DNA of 64,000 bases, taken from Companilactobacillus formosensis. GTDB taxonomy: Bacteria; Bacillota; Bacilli; Lactobacillales; Lactobacillaceae. How positions within the stretch are numbered: the first letter of the stretch is position 1; each line of letters starts with the position of its first letter. This document shows positions 1-7,589 of the stretch, one piece after another. The notes below the pieces were generated by a model. The model was not told the DNA's origin. It was given only the letters and a program-made list of their open reading frames with translations, and did no database searches. The stretch lies in the NCBI RefSeq assembly GCF_005405305.1, contig NZ_BJDU01000009.1, positions 53,412 through 117,411 of the forward strand, in the 5' to 3' direction. Both the position numbers and the translations under genes were made by a program.

Positions 1-283
1 GAGCTAAAGCTGCCAAAGTATTACCGATGATAAAACTAATCATGATACCAATCAGCAATTTCTTACGATCCCAACGATTAGTTAGTAAAGCTAAAATTGG
101 AGCACCAAACATAATTCCCGTTGCATAAATGGAAACAGTCAGACCTCCTTGTGCAAGAGAAATGCCAAAGGTTTTAGTGAGTAATGGCATAATCCCTACA
201 CTGATAAATTCTGTTGATCCAATGGCAAAAGCACTGATAGCTAGTGACAAAAGAATCCATGTAGATGATATTTTCTTGTTCAT
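1..283 (-). CDS. MFS transporter, N-terminal part (gene runs off the window)
   Basis: This is the first 94 codons of a major facilitator superfamily permease. The ATG lies at 283-281 behind an AGGGG ribosome site. The protein starts MNKKISSTWILLSLAISAFA and continues with a conserved STEF motif in helix 1 (IGSTEFISVG), a second helix and the loop NRWDRKK between helices 2 and 3. The STEF motif and the short cytoplasmic loop are typical of the AraJ/YdhP-like sugar or drug efflux branch of MFS, so a proton-driven exporter in the cell membrane is likely. The substrate cannot be told from this fragment. The rest of the gene is outside the window. Confidence 0.85.
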   Translation of the reverse strand, partial: MNKKISSTWILLSLAISAFAIGSTEFISVGIMPLLTKTFGISLAQGGLTVSIYATGIMFGAPILALLTNRWDRKKLLIGIMISFIIGNTLAALA

Positions 284-323
284 AATTTCTGACCCCTATA
301 GTTAAAATTTGAGTATGTGTACC

Positions 324-351
324 AGTATAGGGGGTTGAGACAAATAAACAA
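324..351 (-). promoter_or_regulatory. Putative promoter of the MFS gene
   Basis: Read on the minus strand, TTGTTT (351-346) and TATACT (329-324) are separated by 16 bp, about 40 bp upstream of the MFS start codon. A CCCCTATA/TATAGGGG inverted repeat (293-300 and 326-333) overlaps the -10 and the early transcript. It could be an operator or a leader hairpin. This is a sequence match only. Confidence 0.4.
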
Positions 352-409
352 TTACGCACTATAAAGTGCTGTAGGCACCAAAAAGTACCTAATGTATTCT
401 TCTAGGGAT

Positions 410-688
410 GCCGTCGTCCGCAAAAAGGAAATATTACTAGATTTGTAGCAATATATTACAGTTCCAATGATATTTTCTATTAATTTTCTGAAATAACTTA
501 CATAAAAATAGAAACTACTATCCAGTCCGGAATAGCAAAGCAAATTGGCTCAAATGTGAAATTTCACTTGGCAATTTATTGCCTAGTGAAAGGTCGAGCT
601 TGAAGACTTTGCCCGTACTTGGGCTTAGCAAAGGCTCCAAGTCGTGCCCACATTGTTCCAGCCAAATTTGCTTTGCTATGGAGGACGG
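410..688 (-). repeat. Intergenic element, copy A (modules Q and P, inverted)
   Basis: This is copy A of a six-member family in this window. It begins GCCGTCGTCCG at 410 and ends GGAGGACGG at 688, so the ends are imperfect inverted repeats. On the minus strand it holds module P (a long imperfect hairpin with outer arms around 520-555 and 655-680) followed by module Q (hairpin at 427-478). Module R is almost entirely missing. In the outer P stem this copy carries a C-G pair where other copies have A-T (AGCAAAGCAAAT with ATTTGCTTTGCT), which keeps the pairing. Open frames through it on both strands are a by-product of nucleotide conservation, not coding evidence. Confidence 0.85.
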
Positions 689-729
689 AATCTTACACCA
701 ATTGAAATTAAAACGTTTTAATAAACTTA

Positions 730-760
730 TTGACATTCTAATTTTTAAATGTTTTACTAT
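730..760 (+). promoter_or_regulatory. Putative promoter of the leader peptide / trpXYZ transcript
   Basis: A perfect TTGACA at 730-735 is followed by TACTAT at 755-760 with a 19 bp spacer. This lies 30 bp upstream of the short leader reading frame at 791. The -10 is weak and the spacer long, so the exact boxes are uncertain. Confidence 0.4.
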
Positions 761-790
761 TCATTGTAAATTGAAAAGAGGAAATTTATT

Positions 791-856
791 ATGAAAATTA
801 ATAATCAACACTCACATTTGAATAATCAATTTGCCTTTAGCTTTTTCTTTAGATAG
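791..856 (+). CDS. Phe-rich leader peptide (21 aa) of the attenuator
   Basis: This short ORF has a good ribosome site (AGAGGA about 10 nt upstream of ATG 791). It encodes a 21-residue peptide whose last eight residues, FAFSFFFR, contain five phenylalanines. A TAG stop at 854-856 follows. It sits between a promoter-like sequence and three successive hairpins ending in a terminator just before the ABC transporter operon. That is the classical layout of ribosome-mediated transcription attenuation. The inferred role is that stalling on the Phe run (or on Arg/stop) favours the antiterminator. The peptide has no expected function after synthesis. Confidence 0.6.
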   Translation: MKINNQHSHLNNQFAFSFFFR

Positions 857-938
857 CGTTTGTATCCTTTGATTGGATACGGACGCGTACGTGTTCGTAT
901 CTATCGAATGGCTAAAGCTTTTAAGCATGTTTAAGAAG

Positions 939-1034
939 CCAGATAGATACAGGGTTGAATCTATCTGGAGAAAATATTTCGGGCCCGTGTATTGAAACCA
1001 GTTAGATTCTAATCTGAATCTAGCTGGTTTTTTT
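939..1034 (+). promoter_or_regulatory. Transcription attenuator with mutually exclusive hairpins
   Basis: Four segments are visible. 1 is CCAGATAGAT (939-948), 2 is GAATCTATCTGG (957-968), 3 is CCAGTTAGATTC (998-1009) and 4 is GAATCTAGCTGG (1016-1027), followed by eight Ts. Segments 1:2 pair over 10 bp, 2:3 over 11 of 12 positions, and 3:4 form the terminator. This is the 1:2, 2:3, 3:4 logic of an amino-acid attenuator. A further hairpin (GATACG...CGTATC, about 876-901) lies between the leader peptide and segment 1. No T-box or known riboswitch signature was seen. Confidence 0.7.
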
Positions 1035-1056
1035 TATACTTCGGGAGGATTAAATA

Positions 1057-2022
1057 ATGAAAAAATCAATTATCAGTTTATTAACAATTGCCATGGTGGC
1101 TTTAGTTTTAGTGGGATGTTCAAGTAATTCAGCATCAAGTAAGGAATTGAATGTCGGTATTTTACAAATTGTGCCACACGGTTCACTCGATGCCGCTAGA
1201 AAAGGTTTCAAACAAGAACTCAATCAAGAAATTAAAAAACACGATAAATCAATTAAAGTAAATTACAACTATCAAAATGCTCAAGGAGATCAATCTAATT
1301 TGAACTCAATGGCGCAACAATTAACACAAAAGAAAAACAACTTGATTTTAGGAATCGCAACGCCATCAGCTCAAGCACTTGCTAAGAAGACTAAGTCAAC
1401 ACCGATTGTAGTAACGGCGGTTACTAATTTACAAAGTGCCGGGTTGGTTAAATCAGATAAGAAACCTGATACTAATGTCACTGGAACTAAGGATCTTGGA
1501 CCAGTTGATAAACAAGTGAAATTGTTGACGACTTTGACTAAGAACAATAAGCCAATCGGAGTTTTGTACAATTCATCAGAAGAAAATTCCGTACTTCAAA
1601 TCAAGATGGTTAAAAAATACGCAAAGAATCACAATTTGAAATTAAATATCGTCAGTGTAACTAGCACCAACGATGTTGCCAGTGCCGTTTCTGGAATGGC
1701 TGACAAGGTATCCGGAATTTATCTACCAACTGATAATCTGATGGCTAGTTCTATGAAGACTATTGGTAAAAAGGCTCGTGAAGCTAAACTTCCAGTTGTA
1801 ACGGGATCGATTGAAATGGCGGAAGATGGTGGAACTGCCACTTATGGAATCAACTACGAAGATCTTGGCAAACAGACAGCTAAGATGGCTTATAAAATTT
1901 TGATCGACAAAAAGAAACCTCAAGATATGCCTGTTGAAACTTCACATACTTTGAGACTCTACGTTAACAAAGCTTATGCTAAAGAAATTGGCTTAAATCC
2001 TGATCAAATTAAACAACCTTAG
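1057..2022 (+). CDS. ABC transporter substrate-binding lipoprotein, TrpX type
   Basis: This is a 321-residue extracellular binding protein of the ABC_sub_bind family (Pfam PF04392), the type found in TrpXYZ systems of lactic acid bacteria. A lipoprotein signal peptide with lipobox LVGC/S places the anchored Cys at about residue 21. The mature part begins ELNVGILQIVPHGSLDAARKGF and has the two-lobed periplasmic-binding fold pattern. It is the first gene of a three-gene operon, 11 nt ahead of the permease. The ribosome site is GGGAGG. Family members are thought to carry aromatic amino acids, which fits the Phe-rich leader upstream. The actual ligand is inferred. Confidence 0.85.
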   Translation: MKKSIISLLTIAMVALVLVGCSSNSASSKELNVGILQIVPHGSLDAARKGFKQELNQEIKKHDKSIKVNYNYQNAQGDQSNLNSMAQQLTQKKNNLILGIATPSAQALAKKTKSTPIVVTAVTNLQSAGLVKSDKKPDTNVTGTKDLGPVDKQVKLLTTLTKNNKPIGVLYNSSEENSVLQIKMVKKYAKNHNLKLNIVSVTSTNDVASAVSGMADKVSGIYLPTDNLMASSMKTIGKKAREAKLPVVTGSIEMAEDGGTATYGINYEDLGKQTAKMAYKILIDKKKPQDMPVETSHTLRLYVNKAYAKEIGLNPDQIKQP

Positions 2023-2033
2023 GAGGTAAACTT

Positions 2034-2981
2034 ATGATTATTTCAAGTCTTGGACAAGGACTATTATGGGCACCCTTAGCAATCGGTGTTTTCATCACAT
2101 TTAGAATCTTAGATATTCCTGATTTGACGACTGAAGGCAGTTTTCCTTTTGGGGCTGCAGTTGCAGTTAGTTTGATGTTAAAAGGTCAATCGGCTATTAC
2201 GGCATCATTAGTAGGATTTCTAGCTGGCTGTTTAGCAGGATTGATTACAGGACTATTAGACACTAAATTACACATTCCTTCACTATTAGCAGGAATTTTA
2301 ACAATGACAGGTTTGTATTCAGTCAACATGCACATTATGGGAAAATCAAATGTTCCATTACTAAATGAGAAAGTTTTGACAGAATATTTGCCAAGTTGGA
2401 ACTTAGATATTCAAACGATTGTTTTAGGATTGATTGTTACCGGTCTAGTTGTGATTTTATTGTATTTGATGTTCAAAACTAGACTAGGCTTGTCGTTGAT
2501 GGCAACTGGTAACAATAAAGAAATGTCGAGTGCCAATGGGATAAATACCGATGGAATGATAATTTTCGGTTACATGATCTCTAATGGCTTGATTGCCTTA
2601 TCTGGTGCTTTAATTGCTCAGAGTAATGGCTACGCTGATATTGGAATGGGAATTGGTACGATCGTTATCGGTTTAGCTTCAGTTTTAGTAGGCGAAATCT
2701 TTTTACGTGGTCACAATATTTTAACTAGATTAATAGCAATGGTCGTTGGGGCAATTGTCTATCGGTTATTGCTAACTGTGGCGATGAGTTTAGGTTTCCC
2801 AGCCGATGATCTGAAAATTTTATCAGCTATTATTTTGGTAATCGTCATCTGTGTGCCAATCATTCAAAACAAAATTCAAACGAAGCGTCAATTGAAAAAA
2901 TACTTACAACAAATGGAGGCAACGGACGATGAAAGTTCTACAAGTGCAACATCTACAAAAGGTATTCTTTCCCGGGACTGA
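2034..2981 (+). CDS. ABC transporter permease, TrpY type
   Basis: This 315-residue integral membrane protein of the branched-chain-type permease family (BPD_transp_2) has eight or more hydrophobic segments and the conserved stretch DIPDLTTEGSFPFGAAV near the N-terminus. It forms the membrane channel for the binding protein encoded just upstream. An AGGAGG site precedes ATG 2034. Its C-terminal 18 codons overlap the start of the ATPase gene in another frame (53 bp), a tight arrangement suggesting translational coupling. The hydrophilic tail is Ser/Thr-rich and probably not functional by itself. Confidence 0.88.
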   Translation: MIISSLGQGLLWAPLAIGVFITFRILDIPDLTTEGSFPFGAAVAVSLMLKGQSAITASLVGFLAGCLAGLITGLLDTKLHIPSLLAGILTMTGLYSVNMHIMGKSNVPLLNEKVLTEYLPSWNLDIQTIVLGLIVTGLVVILLYLMFKTRLGLSLMATGNNKEMSSANGINTDGMIIFGYMISNGLIALSGALIAQSNGYADIGMGIGTIVIGLASVLVGEIFLRGHNILTRLIAMVVGAIVYRLLLTVAMSLGFPADDLKILSAIILVIVICVPIIQNKIQTKRQLKKYLQQMEATDDESSTSATSTKGILSRD

Positions 2982-3684
2982 AAATGAACGTCACGTGTTA
3001 AAAAATATTAATTTACAAGTGGACGAGGGCGACTTCATTGCCGTGATTGGTAACAATGGAGCTGGTAAATCAACATTATTAAATACGATTGCCGGAACTT
3101 TGTCAGCTGACAGCGGAGAGATTGATTTAGCAAGCCACGATGTTTCCAAAAAATCAGTCGCTTATCGGTCTCGTTGGATGTCACGTGTCTTTCAAGATCC
3201 TAAAATGGGAACTGCTGGAGATTTAACTGTTTTACAAAATCTAGTCTTAGCTCAAAGTCATACGAATACAGTCAATTTACACTGGTATCAGAAAAAGAAT
3301 GATGTTGAAAAATATCAAGAACTTTTACAGACTTTGAATATGGGATTGGAGAATTTTTTAAACACTCAAGTAAAATATCTTTCCGGTGGTCAAAGACAAG
3401 CTTTGTCATTGTTGATGGCAACTTTGAGCCAACCAAAATTACTATTGTTGGACGAACATACGGCTGCACTTGATCCTAAGACTAGTCAAGAAGTTATGAA
3501 AATTACCGACGAAATGGTGCAGAGAAAACATTTAACGACAATGATGATTACGCATAAGATGTCCGATGCTTTAAAGTACGGTAATCGTTTGATCATGGTT
3601 CAAGATGGTCAGATTAAGTTGGATGTTAAAGGTATCGAAAAACAAAATCTAAATAAAGAACAATTATTAGAAGCTTTCGCCTAA
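2929..3684 (+). CDS. ABC transporter ATP-binding protein, TrpZ type
   Basis: This 251-residue cytoplasmic ATPase energises the TrpXY importer. It shows Walker A GNNGAGKST (about residues 42-50), signature LSGGQRQ (about 149-155), Walker B LLLLDEHTAALD and the switch histidine in MMITHKM. The Walker B glutamate is followed by HTAALD rather than the common PTSALD. This HTAALD form is usual in this subfamily. The ATG at 2929 has GGAGG nine bases upstream, inside the preceding permease gene, so the 53 bp overlap is real. An intrinsic terminator follows 4 nt after the stop. Confidence 0.9.
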   Translation: MKVLQVQHLQKVFFPGTENERHVLKNINLQVDEGDFIAVIGNNGAGKSTLLNTIAGTLSADSGEIDLASHDVSKKSVAYRSRWMSRVFQDPKMGTAGDLTVLQNLVLAQSHTNTVNLHWYQKKNDVEKYQELLQTLNMGLENFLNTQVKYLSGGQRQALSLLMATLSQPKLLLLDEHTAALDPKTSQEVMKITDEMVQRKHLTTMMITHKMSDALKYGNRLIMVQDGQIKLDVKGIEKQNLNKEQLLEAFA

Positions 3685-3688
3685 ACAA

Positions 3689-3731
3689 AAAAAGCTAGTT
3701 ACTGAAGTAGAGATCAGTAACTAGCTTTTTG
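3689..3731 (+). terminator. Terminator of the trpXYZ-like operon
   Basis: The hairpin AAAAAGCTAGTTACTGA / TCAGTAACTAGCTTTTT has a 17 bp stem with an 8-nt loop and ends in a T run. It starts 4 nt after the ATPase stop codon. Confidence 0.9.
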
Positions 3732-3930
3732 ATTCTAATCCATTTATCAGGGGGGAAGGATGGATTTTTTCTGTTATGTTTTAGTGAGAATCATTAATTT
3801 ATATATATGAAGATTATTTATAGGGGGGATAAGTTAAAGCTTTTTGATTTCCTTTAACTTACAAGTACATCATAACGAGTAAATGTGAAGAAAGTATGAT
3901 GCTAATGTTTCAAAAATTGGAAGAATAAAT

Positions 3931-4734
3931 TTATTCGAGGTAAATCTTCTTCAAACTATTGATTTCTGAGTCAGTTACCCCCAGTTCGTTTTTGATATAC
4001 TTATCTATGTTACCGTATTCTTTGTCGATAGTTCTCATGGCTGTGGCTAAATAATTAGTATGAACGGTCATTAAGTCGTGGACTGAACTAAGTACATCAG
4101 GATCGGTGTAGCCTTTTTCCTTTAACATGGAAAGTAAATCCGTAACGTATTCTTTGTTGGCCTTGTTAGTCAATAAATAATCTGACTTGATAGTTTCAAA
4201 TGGTACTCCTAAAGCTTGTAAGAAGAAAACAGCCCCCATGCCGGTTCTATCTTTACCAGCACTGCAATGGAAAATCAATGATTCATCTTTACCAGTATTT
4301 AGTAATAATTGATTAAAGAATTTACGATAAGCTGCCTTTGCTGAATCTCCTGTGATAATATCACGGTAAACGGCAATCATGTGGGCATAGCCATCAGTTG
4401 GATCACCGTCAATTTCAGGGATGTAGCCTTCACTTTGGACTTCGGAAGATTTTGTCTCATCTTCTTTAAATACTGGAGCCCAAACGTAACGAACGCCATC
4501 AGGACGTTTGTCAGGTTTTTTGTCAATTTCTTGTTTAGATCGGAAGTCAACATCGATCTTTAGACCGTAATCCTTGAGAAATTTCAAATCATTATCAGTC
4601 AAATCGGCTAAACCAGCAGATCTTAATATCTTGTGATATTTAACAGTTTTGCCATCACTAGTTTTATAGCCGCCAAGTTCACGGAAATTAACGCCTTTTT
4701 CAAGGTTTAAAACACGTTCATTATCGTTAGCCAT
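3931..4734 (-). CDS. Tyrosine/serine protein phosphatase (Y_phosphatase3 family)
   Basis: This 267-residue protein of the atypical dual-specificity phosphatase family (PF13350) includes the Mycobacterium PtpB and Listeria LipA types. The N-terminal NFRELGGYKTSDGKTVK is the family hallmark. The active-site loop HCSAGKDRTG holds the nucleophilic Cys and the phosphate-binding Arg, with the extra Lys and Asp (CxxGKDR) typical of this group. It lacks a signal peptide and membrane segments, so it should be cytoplasmic. Start ATG 4734 has GAGAGG upstream. The gene stands alone and diverges from the glycerate-kinase-like gene. Substrates could be phosphotyrosine proteins or phosphoinositides. Confidence 0.9.
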   Translation of the reverse strand: MANDNERVLNLEKGVNFRELGGYKTSDGKTVKYHKILRSAGLADLTDNDLKFLKDYGLKIDVDFRSKQEIDKKPDKRPDGVRYVWAPVFKEDETKSSEVQSEGYIPEIDGDPTDGYAHMIAVYRDIITGDSAKAAYRKFFNQLLLNTGKDESLIFHCSAGKDRTGMGAVFFLQALGVPFETIKSDYLLTNKANKEYVTDLLSMLKEKGYTDPDVLSSVHDLMTVHTNYLATAMRTIDKEYGNIDKYIKNELGVTDSEINSLKKIYLE

Positions 4735-4797
4735 CTTAATTACCTCTCAATATTTTTCTACGTACTATTATAACAAAAAGGAAGAGTTATCCTCATA

Positions 4798-5910
4798 ATG
4801 AAGTTCATTATTGCGCCCGGAAAATACAATGATAATATTAGTTCCAAAAAAATTGGCCAAGCCATTTATAGTGGCATTTCTCGCGCTTTGCCAAGTGCTG
4901 AAATTGTGACCATGCCAGTAACTGACAGTAAATATGGAATGCCAGCATTAGTTAAGCATACTATTGGTGGCCAGTGGGTCAAACTGTCGCTTTTTGATGC
5001 CTTTTGGGAGGAAAAAACTGGCCGCTATTTAGTTACTAATATTGATAGTCAAGATACCGCGATTATCGATTCTGAACAAGTCGTAGGAGTAGATTTAGCA
5101 AAAAATAAAAGCCGAGATCAGTTGTTCCATGCTACAAGTTATGGTATGGGTGAATTGGTAGTCGATGCCGTTACGAGTGGATTAAAAAATATCGTGATTT
5201 GTTTGGGTAAGACAGCCATAGCTGATGGTGGCTTAGGAGCTCTACAAGCCTTAGGTGCTAAAATTTATGATGAAGCTGGGGATTTAGTTCCGGAAGGTGA
5301 AAATCCACTGATAAGCGCTCAGAGAATCGATTTAGAGGATGCTTTTGAATTATTAGGTAATCGGACTAAAATTACCGTATTGCTAAATTATTCCAGTTCT
5401 TATAAATTATGCGATAAAGTTGAATATCTCAACGAAGCTCAAGAAGGATTTCTAGAAGATAATTTAGTTTATATTAGCGAAAAGATAAATCAGAAGTATA
5501 ATTTAGATATACACCCGATGCCACATTCTGATTCGATCAAGACATTGGCAGGGGCGTTTGCAATGATTAATGCACGTATTTTGCGATCATCATTTGAGTG
5601 GGTCAGTAAGGTTACAGGGATGGATTCTATCATTCGGACAGCAGACATTTTAATTACTGCTACTGATAAAATATCTGGTGATTCGATGAATGATGATATT
5701 TTATATCATTTAAGTCGAACAGCTGGAGATGAGAAAATTCCAACTTTTGTTTTGTGTAATAATTTTGTTGATAATTTTCAAAATTACGAGCAGATGTTCA
5801 CAGGTATTTTTTCTACACAAATGACAGAGTATGATGATGAAATTACTATTTTTGAAAATTATGAATCAGTCGCAAATCAATTAACAAGAACACTTTTGGC
5901 ATTAAAATGA
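4798..5910 (+). CDS. Glycerate kinase family protein (GlxK/GarK-like)
   Basis: This 370-residue protein belongs to the glycerate kinase family (PF02595). The core GKTAIADGGLGALQALGAK corresponds to the family's DGG-G motif (usually TNDGGAGML), and the C-terminal region carries TGMDSIIRTADILITATDKISGDS. The family phosphorylates D-glycerate with ATP. The N-terminal signature that normally reads APDSFKGSLSA is here APGKYNDNISSKK, a clear departure, so the protein may act on another hydroxy acid. The length is normal. It has its own start 63 nt from the divergent phosphatase. The stop codon overlaps the promoter of the next gene. Confidence 0.75.
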   Translation: MKFIIAPGKYNDNISSKKIGQAIYSGISRALPSAEIVTMPVTDSKYGMPALVKHTIGGQWVKLSLFDAFWEEKTGRYLVTNIDSQDTAIIDSEQVVGVDLAKNKSRDQLFHATSYGMGELVVDAVTSGLKNIVICLGKTAIADGGLGALQALGAKIYDEAGDLVPEGENPLISAQRIDLEDAFELLGNRTKITVLLNYSSSYKLCDKVEYLNEAQEGFLEDNLVYISEKINQKYNLDIHPMPHSDSIKTLAGAFAMINARILRSSFEWVSKVTGMDSIIRTADILITATDKISGDSMNDDILYHLSRTAGDEKIPTFVLCNNFVDNFQNYEQMFTGIFSTQMTEYDDEITIFENYESVANQLTRTLLALK

Positions 5911-5976
5911 CACAATTTATTGAATAATATAATTGAATGCATTAATCTAAAAACAAAGGAATCTATTAAGTGCATT
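5906..5976 (+). promoter_or_regulatory. Promoter and leader hairpin of the first uspA
   Basis: ATGACA (5906-5911) and TATAAT (5928-5933) are separated by 16 bp and overlap the preceding stop codon. The predicted transcript starts near 5940. It begins in an inverted pair AATGCATTAAT (5936-5946) / ATTAAGTGCATT (5965-5976) with one bulge, whose 3' arm directly abuts the GGAGGA ribosome site at 5977. The hairpin could modulate translation. It resembles the idea of the Lacto-usp RNA motif, but I could not verify membership. Confidence 0.5.
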
Positions 5977-5989
5977 GGAGGATTAAATT

Positions 5990-6460
5990 ATGGAACAAGA
6001 TTATAAGAAGATTTTGGTTCCGGTAGATGGATCAAAAGAAGCTGAAATGGCTTTTAAAAAGGCCGTAAAAGTTGCACAAATGAATGGTGGACACCTAGAT
6101 GTGTTAACTGTTCTGGACACCAAACAATTCATCGGATTACATGGTGGAATGCTTAACGGAGATGTGATTTACCAACTATCCGAAGATGCCCAAAAGTATC
6201 TTAACGAATTAAAAGATGGTGCTGTTAAGAATGGTTTCAACGAAGATGACATTGCTATTCACGTTCGTTTTGGGGAACCAAAGACAGTTATTTCTCAAGA
6301 ATTCGTAGAAGAATATGAAAATGATTTGATTATGATTGGTTCAACAGGTATGAATGCTGTAACTAGATTGCTAGTTGGTTCAGTTTCTGAATACGTTACA
6401 AGAAATGCTAGAACTGACGTTATCATCGTTAGAACTGATACTAACAACGATAAGATTTAA
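5990..6460 (+). CDS. Universal stress protein UspA family
   Basis: This 156-residue cytoplasmic protein has one Usp domain (PF00582). It shows the N-terminal ILVPVDGSKEAEMAFKKAV, the central variable region, and the ATP-binding loop GSTGMNAVTRLLVGSVSEYV (G-2x-G-9x-G-S), so it is probably of the nucleotide-binding class. Such proteins are induced by starvation and stress, but the mechanism is not generally known. A second paralogue lies at 16342. The strong GGAGG site follows a leader hairpin, and a terminator follows the gene. Confidence 0.9.
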   Translation: MEQDYKKILVPVDGSKEAEMAFKKAVKVAQMNGGHLDVLTVLDTKQFIGLHGGMLNGDVIYQLSEDAQKYLNELKDGAVKNGFNEDDIAIHVRFGEPKTVISQEFVEEYENDLIMIGSTGMNAVTRLLVGSVSEYVTRNARTDVIIVRTDTNNDKI

Positions 6461-6476
6461 TTAGATTTATAAATTT

Positions 6477-6502
6477 AAGCTGGCAAATAGCCGGCTTTTT
6501 TG
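6477..6502 (+). terminator. Terminator after uspA
   Basis: AGCTGGC AAATA GCCGGCT followed by TTTTTT forms a compact 7 bp G/C-rich stem. It ends 14 nt before the tag start codon, so tag must have its own promoter or be reached by read-through. Confidence 0.8.
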
Positions 6503-6515
6503 ATGGAGAAGAAAT

Positions 6516-7061
6516 ATGCGATGCAACTGGGCTAATAGCTCTAAAGAAATGCAACAATACCACGATACTGAGTGGGGAAAACCTAATCACGATGAAACTT
6601 ATTTTTTTGAGATGTTAACATTAGAAGGTGCTCAAGCTGGATTATCTTGGGCGACGATTATTAAGCGAAGAACGACATATCGTCTAGCTTATGATAATTT
6701 TGATATCGATAAAGTAGCTCACTATACAGACACTAAAAAATCAGAATTATTGCAAGATAAGGGGATTATTCGCAATCATCTTAAAGTCGATTCTTCTATT
6801 AATAATGCTCAAATAATTGAAAAAATGCATCAAAATGGAGAAAAATTTTCGGATTATATCTGGAATTTTGTTGATAATAAACCGATAATTAATCATTATA
6901 GTGATATGGATGAAATGCCAGCACAGACTGATTTGTCGCAAAGAATTAGCAAGGATTTGAAGAAACGTGGTTTTCGATTCGTTGGACCTACGATTGTTTA
7001 TTCTTTTTTGCAAGCAGTTGGGGTTATTAACGACCACTTAGATTCCTGTGATTTTAAGTAA
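6516..7061 (+). CDS. tag: DNA-3-methyladenine glycosylase I
   Basis: This 181-residue base-excision-repair enzyme excises 3-methyladenine from alkylated DNA. It starts MRCNWANSSKEMQQYHDTEW, matching the family. The zinc-site residues known from E. coli Tag have counterparts here: Cys3 and His16 at the N-terminus, His174 and Cys178 in the C-terminal HLDSC. The central LTLEGAQAGLSWATIIKRR contains the conserved catalytic/binding segment. The length matches the family. The gene lies between a terminator and a gene of unknown function, with no obvious operon partner. Confidence 0.95.
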   Translation: MRCNWANSSKEMQQYHDTEWGKPNHDETYFFEMLTLEGAQAGLSWATIIKRRTTYRLAYDNFDIDKVAHYTDTKKSELLQDKGIIRNHLKVDSSINNAQIIEKMHQNGEKFSDYIWNFVDNKPIINHYSDMDEMPAQTDLSQRISKDLKKRGFRFVGPTIVYSFLQAVGVINDHLDSCDFK

Positions 7062-7100
7062 AAATTAGTATAATGGTATTGAAGACGGAGGATAATTTTT

Positions 7101-7589
7101 ATGAATTCTGAAACTATTAGCACTTTGGCCGACTGGCTTTATACAAACAGAAAAAAAATTGAAGACAAATCAGAAAAATTTGATGCTCAAAAAGTTTACG
7201 ATATTTTGGACTCACTAGAAGTTTTAAGAAAGCCTATCAAAGAATATTTTGATATGACTGAAGATGACTACTATCAAAACGAGTCTGACCATCGTTTAAC
7301 ATTGCAAAACCCTGATCAAAAGTTAAGTGAATTACATGATCGTGTACAAGTAAACCACGTTGACGGTTCACTTGAGGGACACGACATTAATTTTACGTAC
7401 AATCATGAAGACCCATATGCAGAAAAAGAATATCAAGTTAAAACTGACATCAATTTGGTCAACTATTCTTTTACTGTTATTGGTGCTGTTTATGATAATA
7501 CTATCGTCGCCGATGTAAGAAATTCTATTTCTAAAGATGCAATCCTATCAATTGGATTAGCAGCTCACGCTATTGAGGAATGGCAATAA
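7101..7589 (+). CDS. Conserved hypothetical protein (162 aa)
   Basis: This is an acidic soluble protein without signal peptide or membrane helix. The N-terminal third is helical and charged (NRKKIEDKSEKFDAQKVYDILDSLEVLRK). The C-terminal part is predicted beta-rich. A GGAGG site precedes ATG 7101. Its stop codon overlaps the start of the ABC ATPase (TAATG), so the two are probably translationally coupled and the protein may serve the ABC exporter behind it. I do not recognise a domain. Confidence 0.75.
   Translation: MNSETISTLADWLYTNRKKIEDKSEKFDAQKVYDILDSLEVLRKPIKEYFDMTEDDYYQNESDHRLTLQNPDQKLSELHDRVQVNHVDGSLEGHDINFTYNHEDPYAEKEYQVKTDINLVNYSFTVIGAVYDNTIVADVRNSISKDAILSIGLAAHAIEEWQ

Noticed and set aside
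579..794. Open frames inside the repeat elements that encode near-identical peptides (PSERSSLKTLP... and PSSIAKKIWLE...), on both strands in copies A, B, C and F
   Set aside because: The peptide similarity follows from nucleotide identity of structured repeats. Frames exist on both strands, lack ribosome sites and are broken in copies D and E.
6747..7037. 96-codon minus-strand frame inside tag
   Set aside because: Shadow of the conserved tag gene; no start signal.
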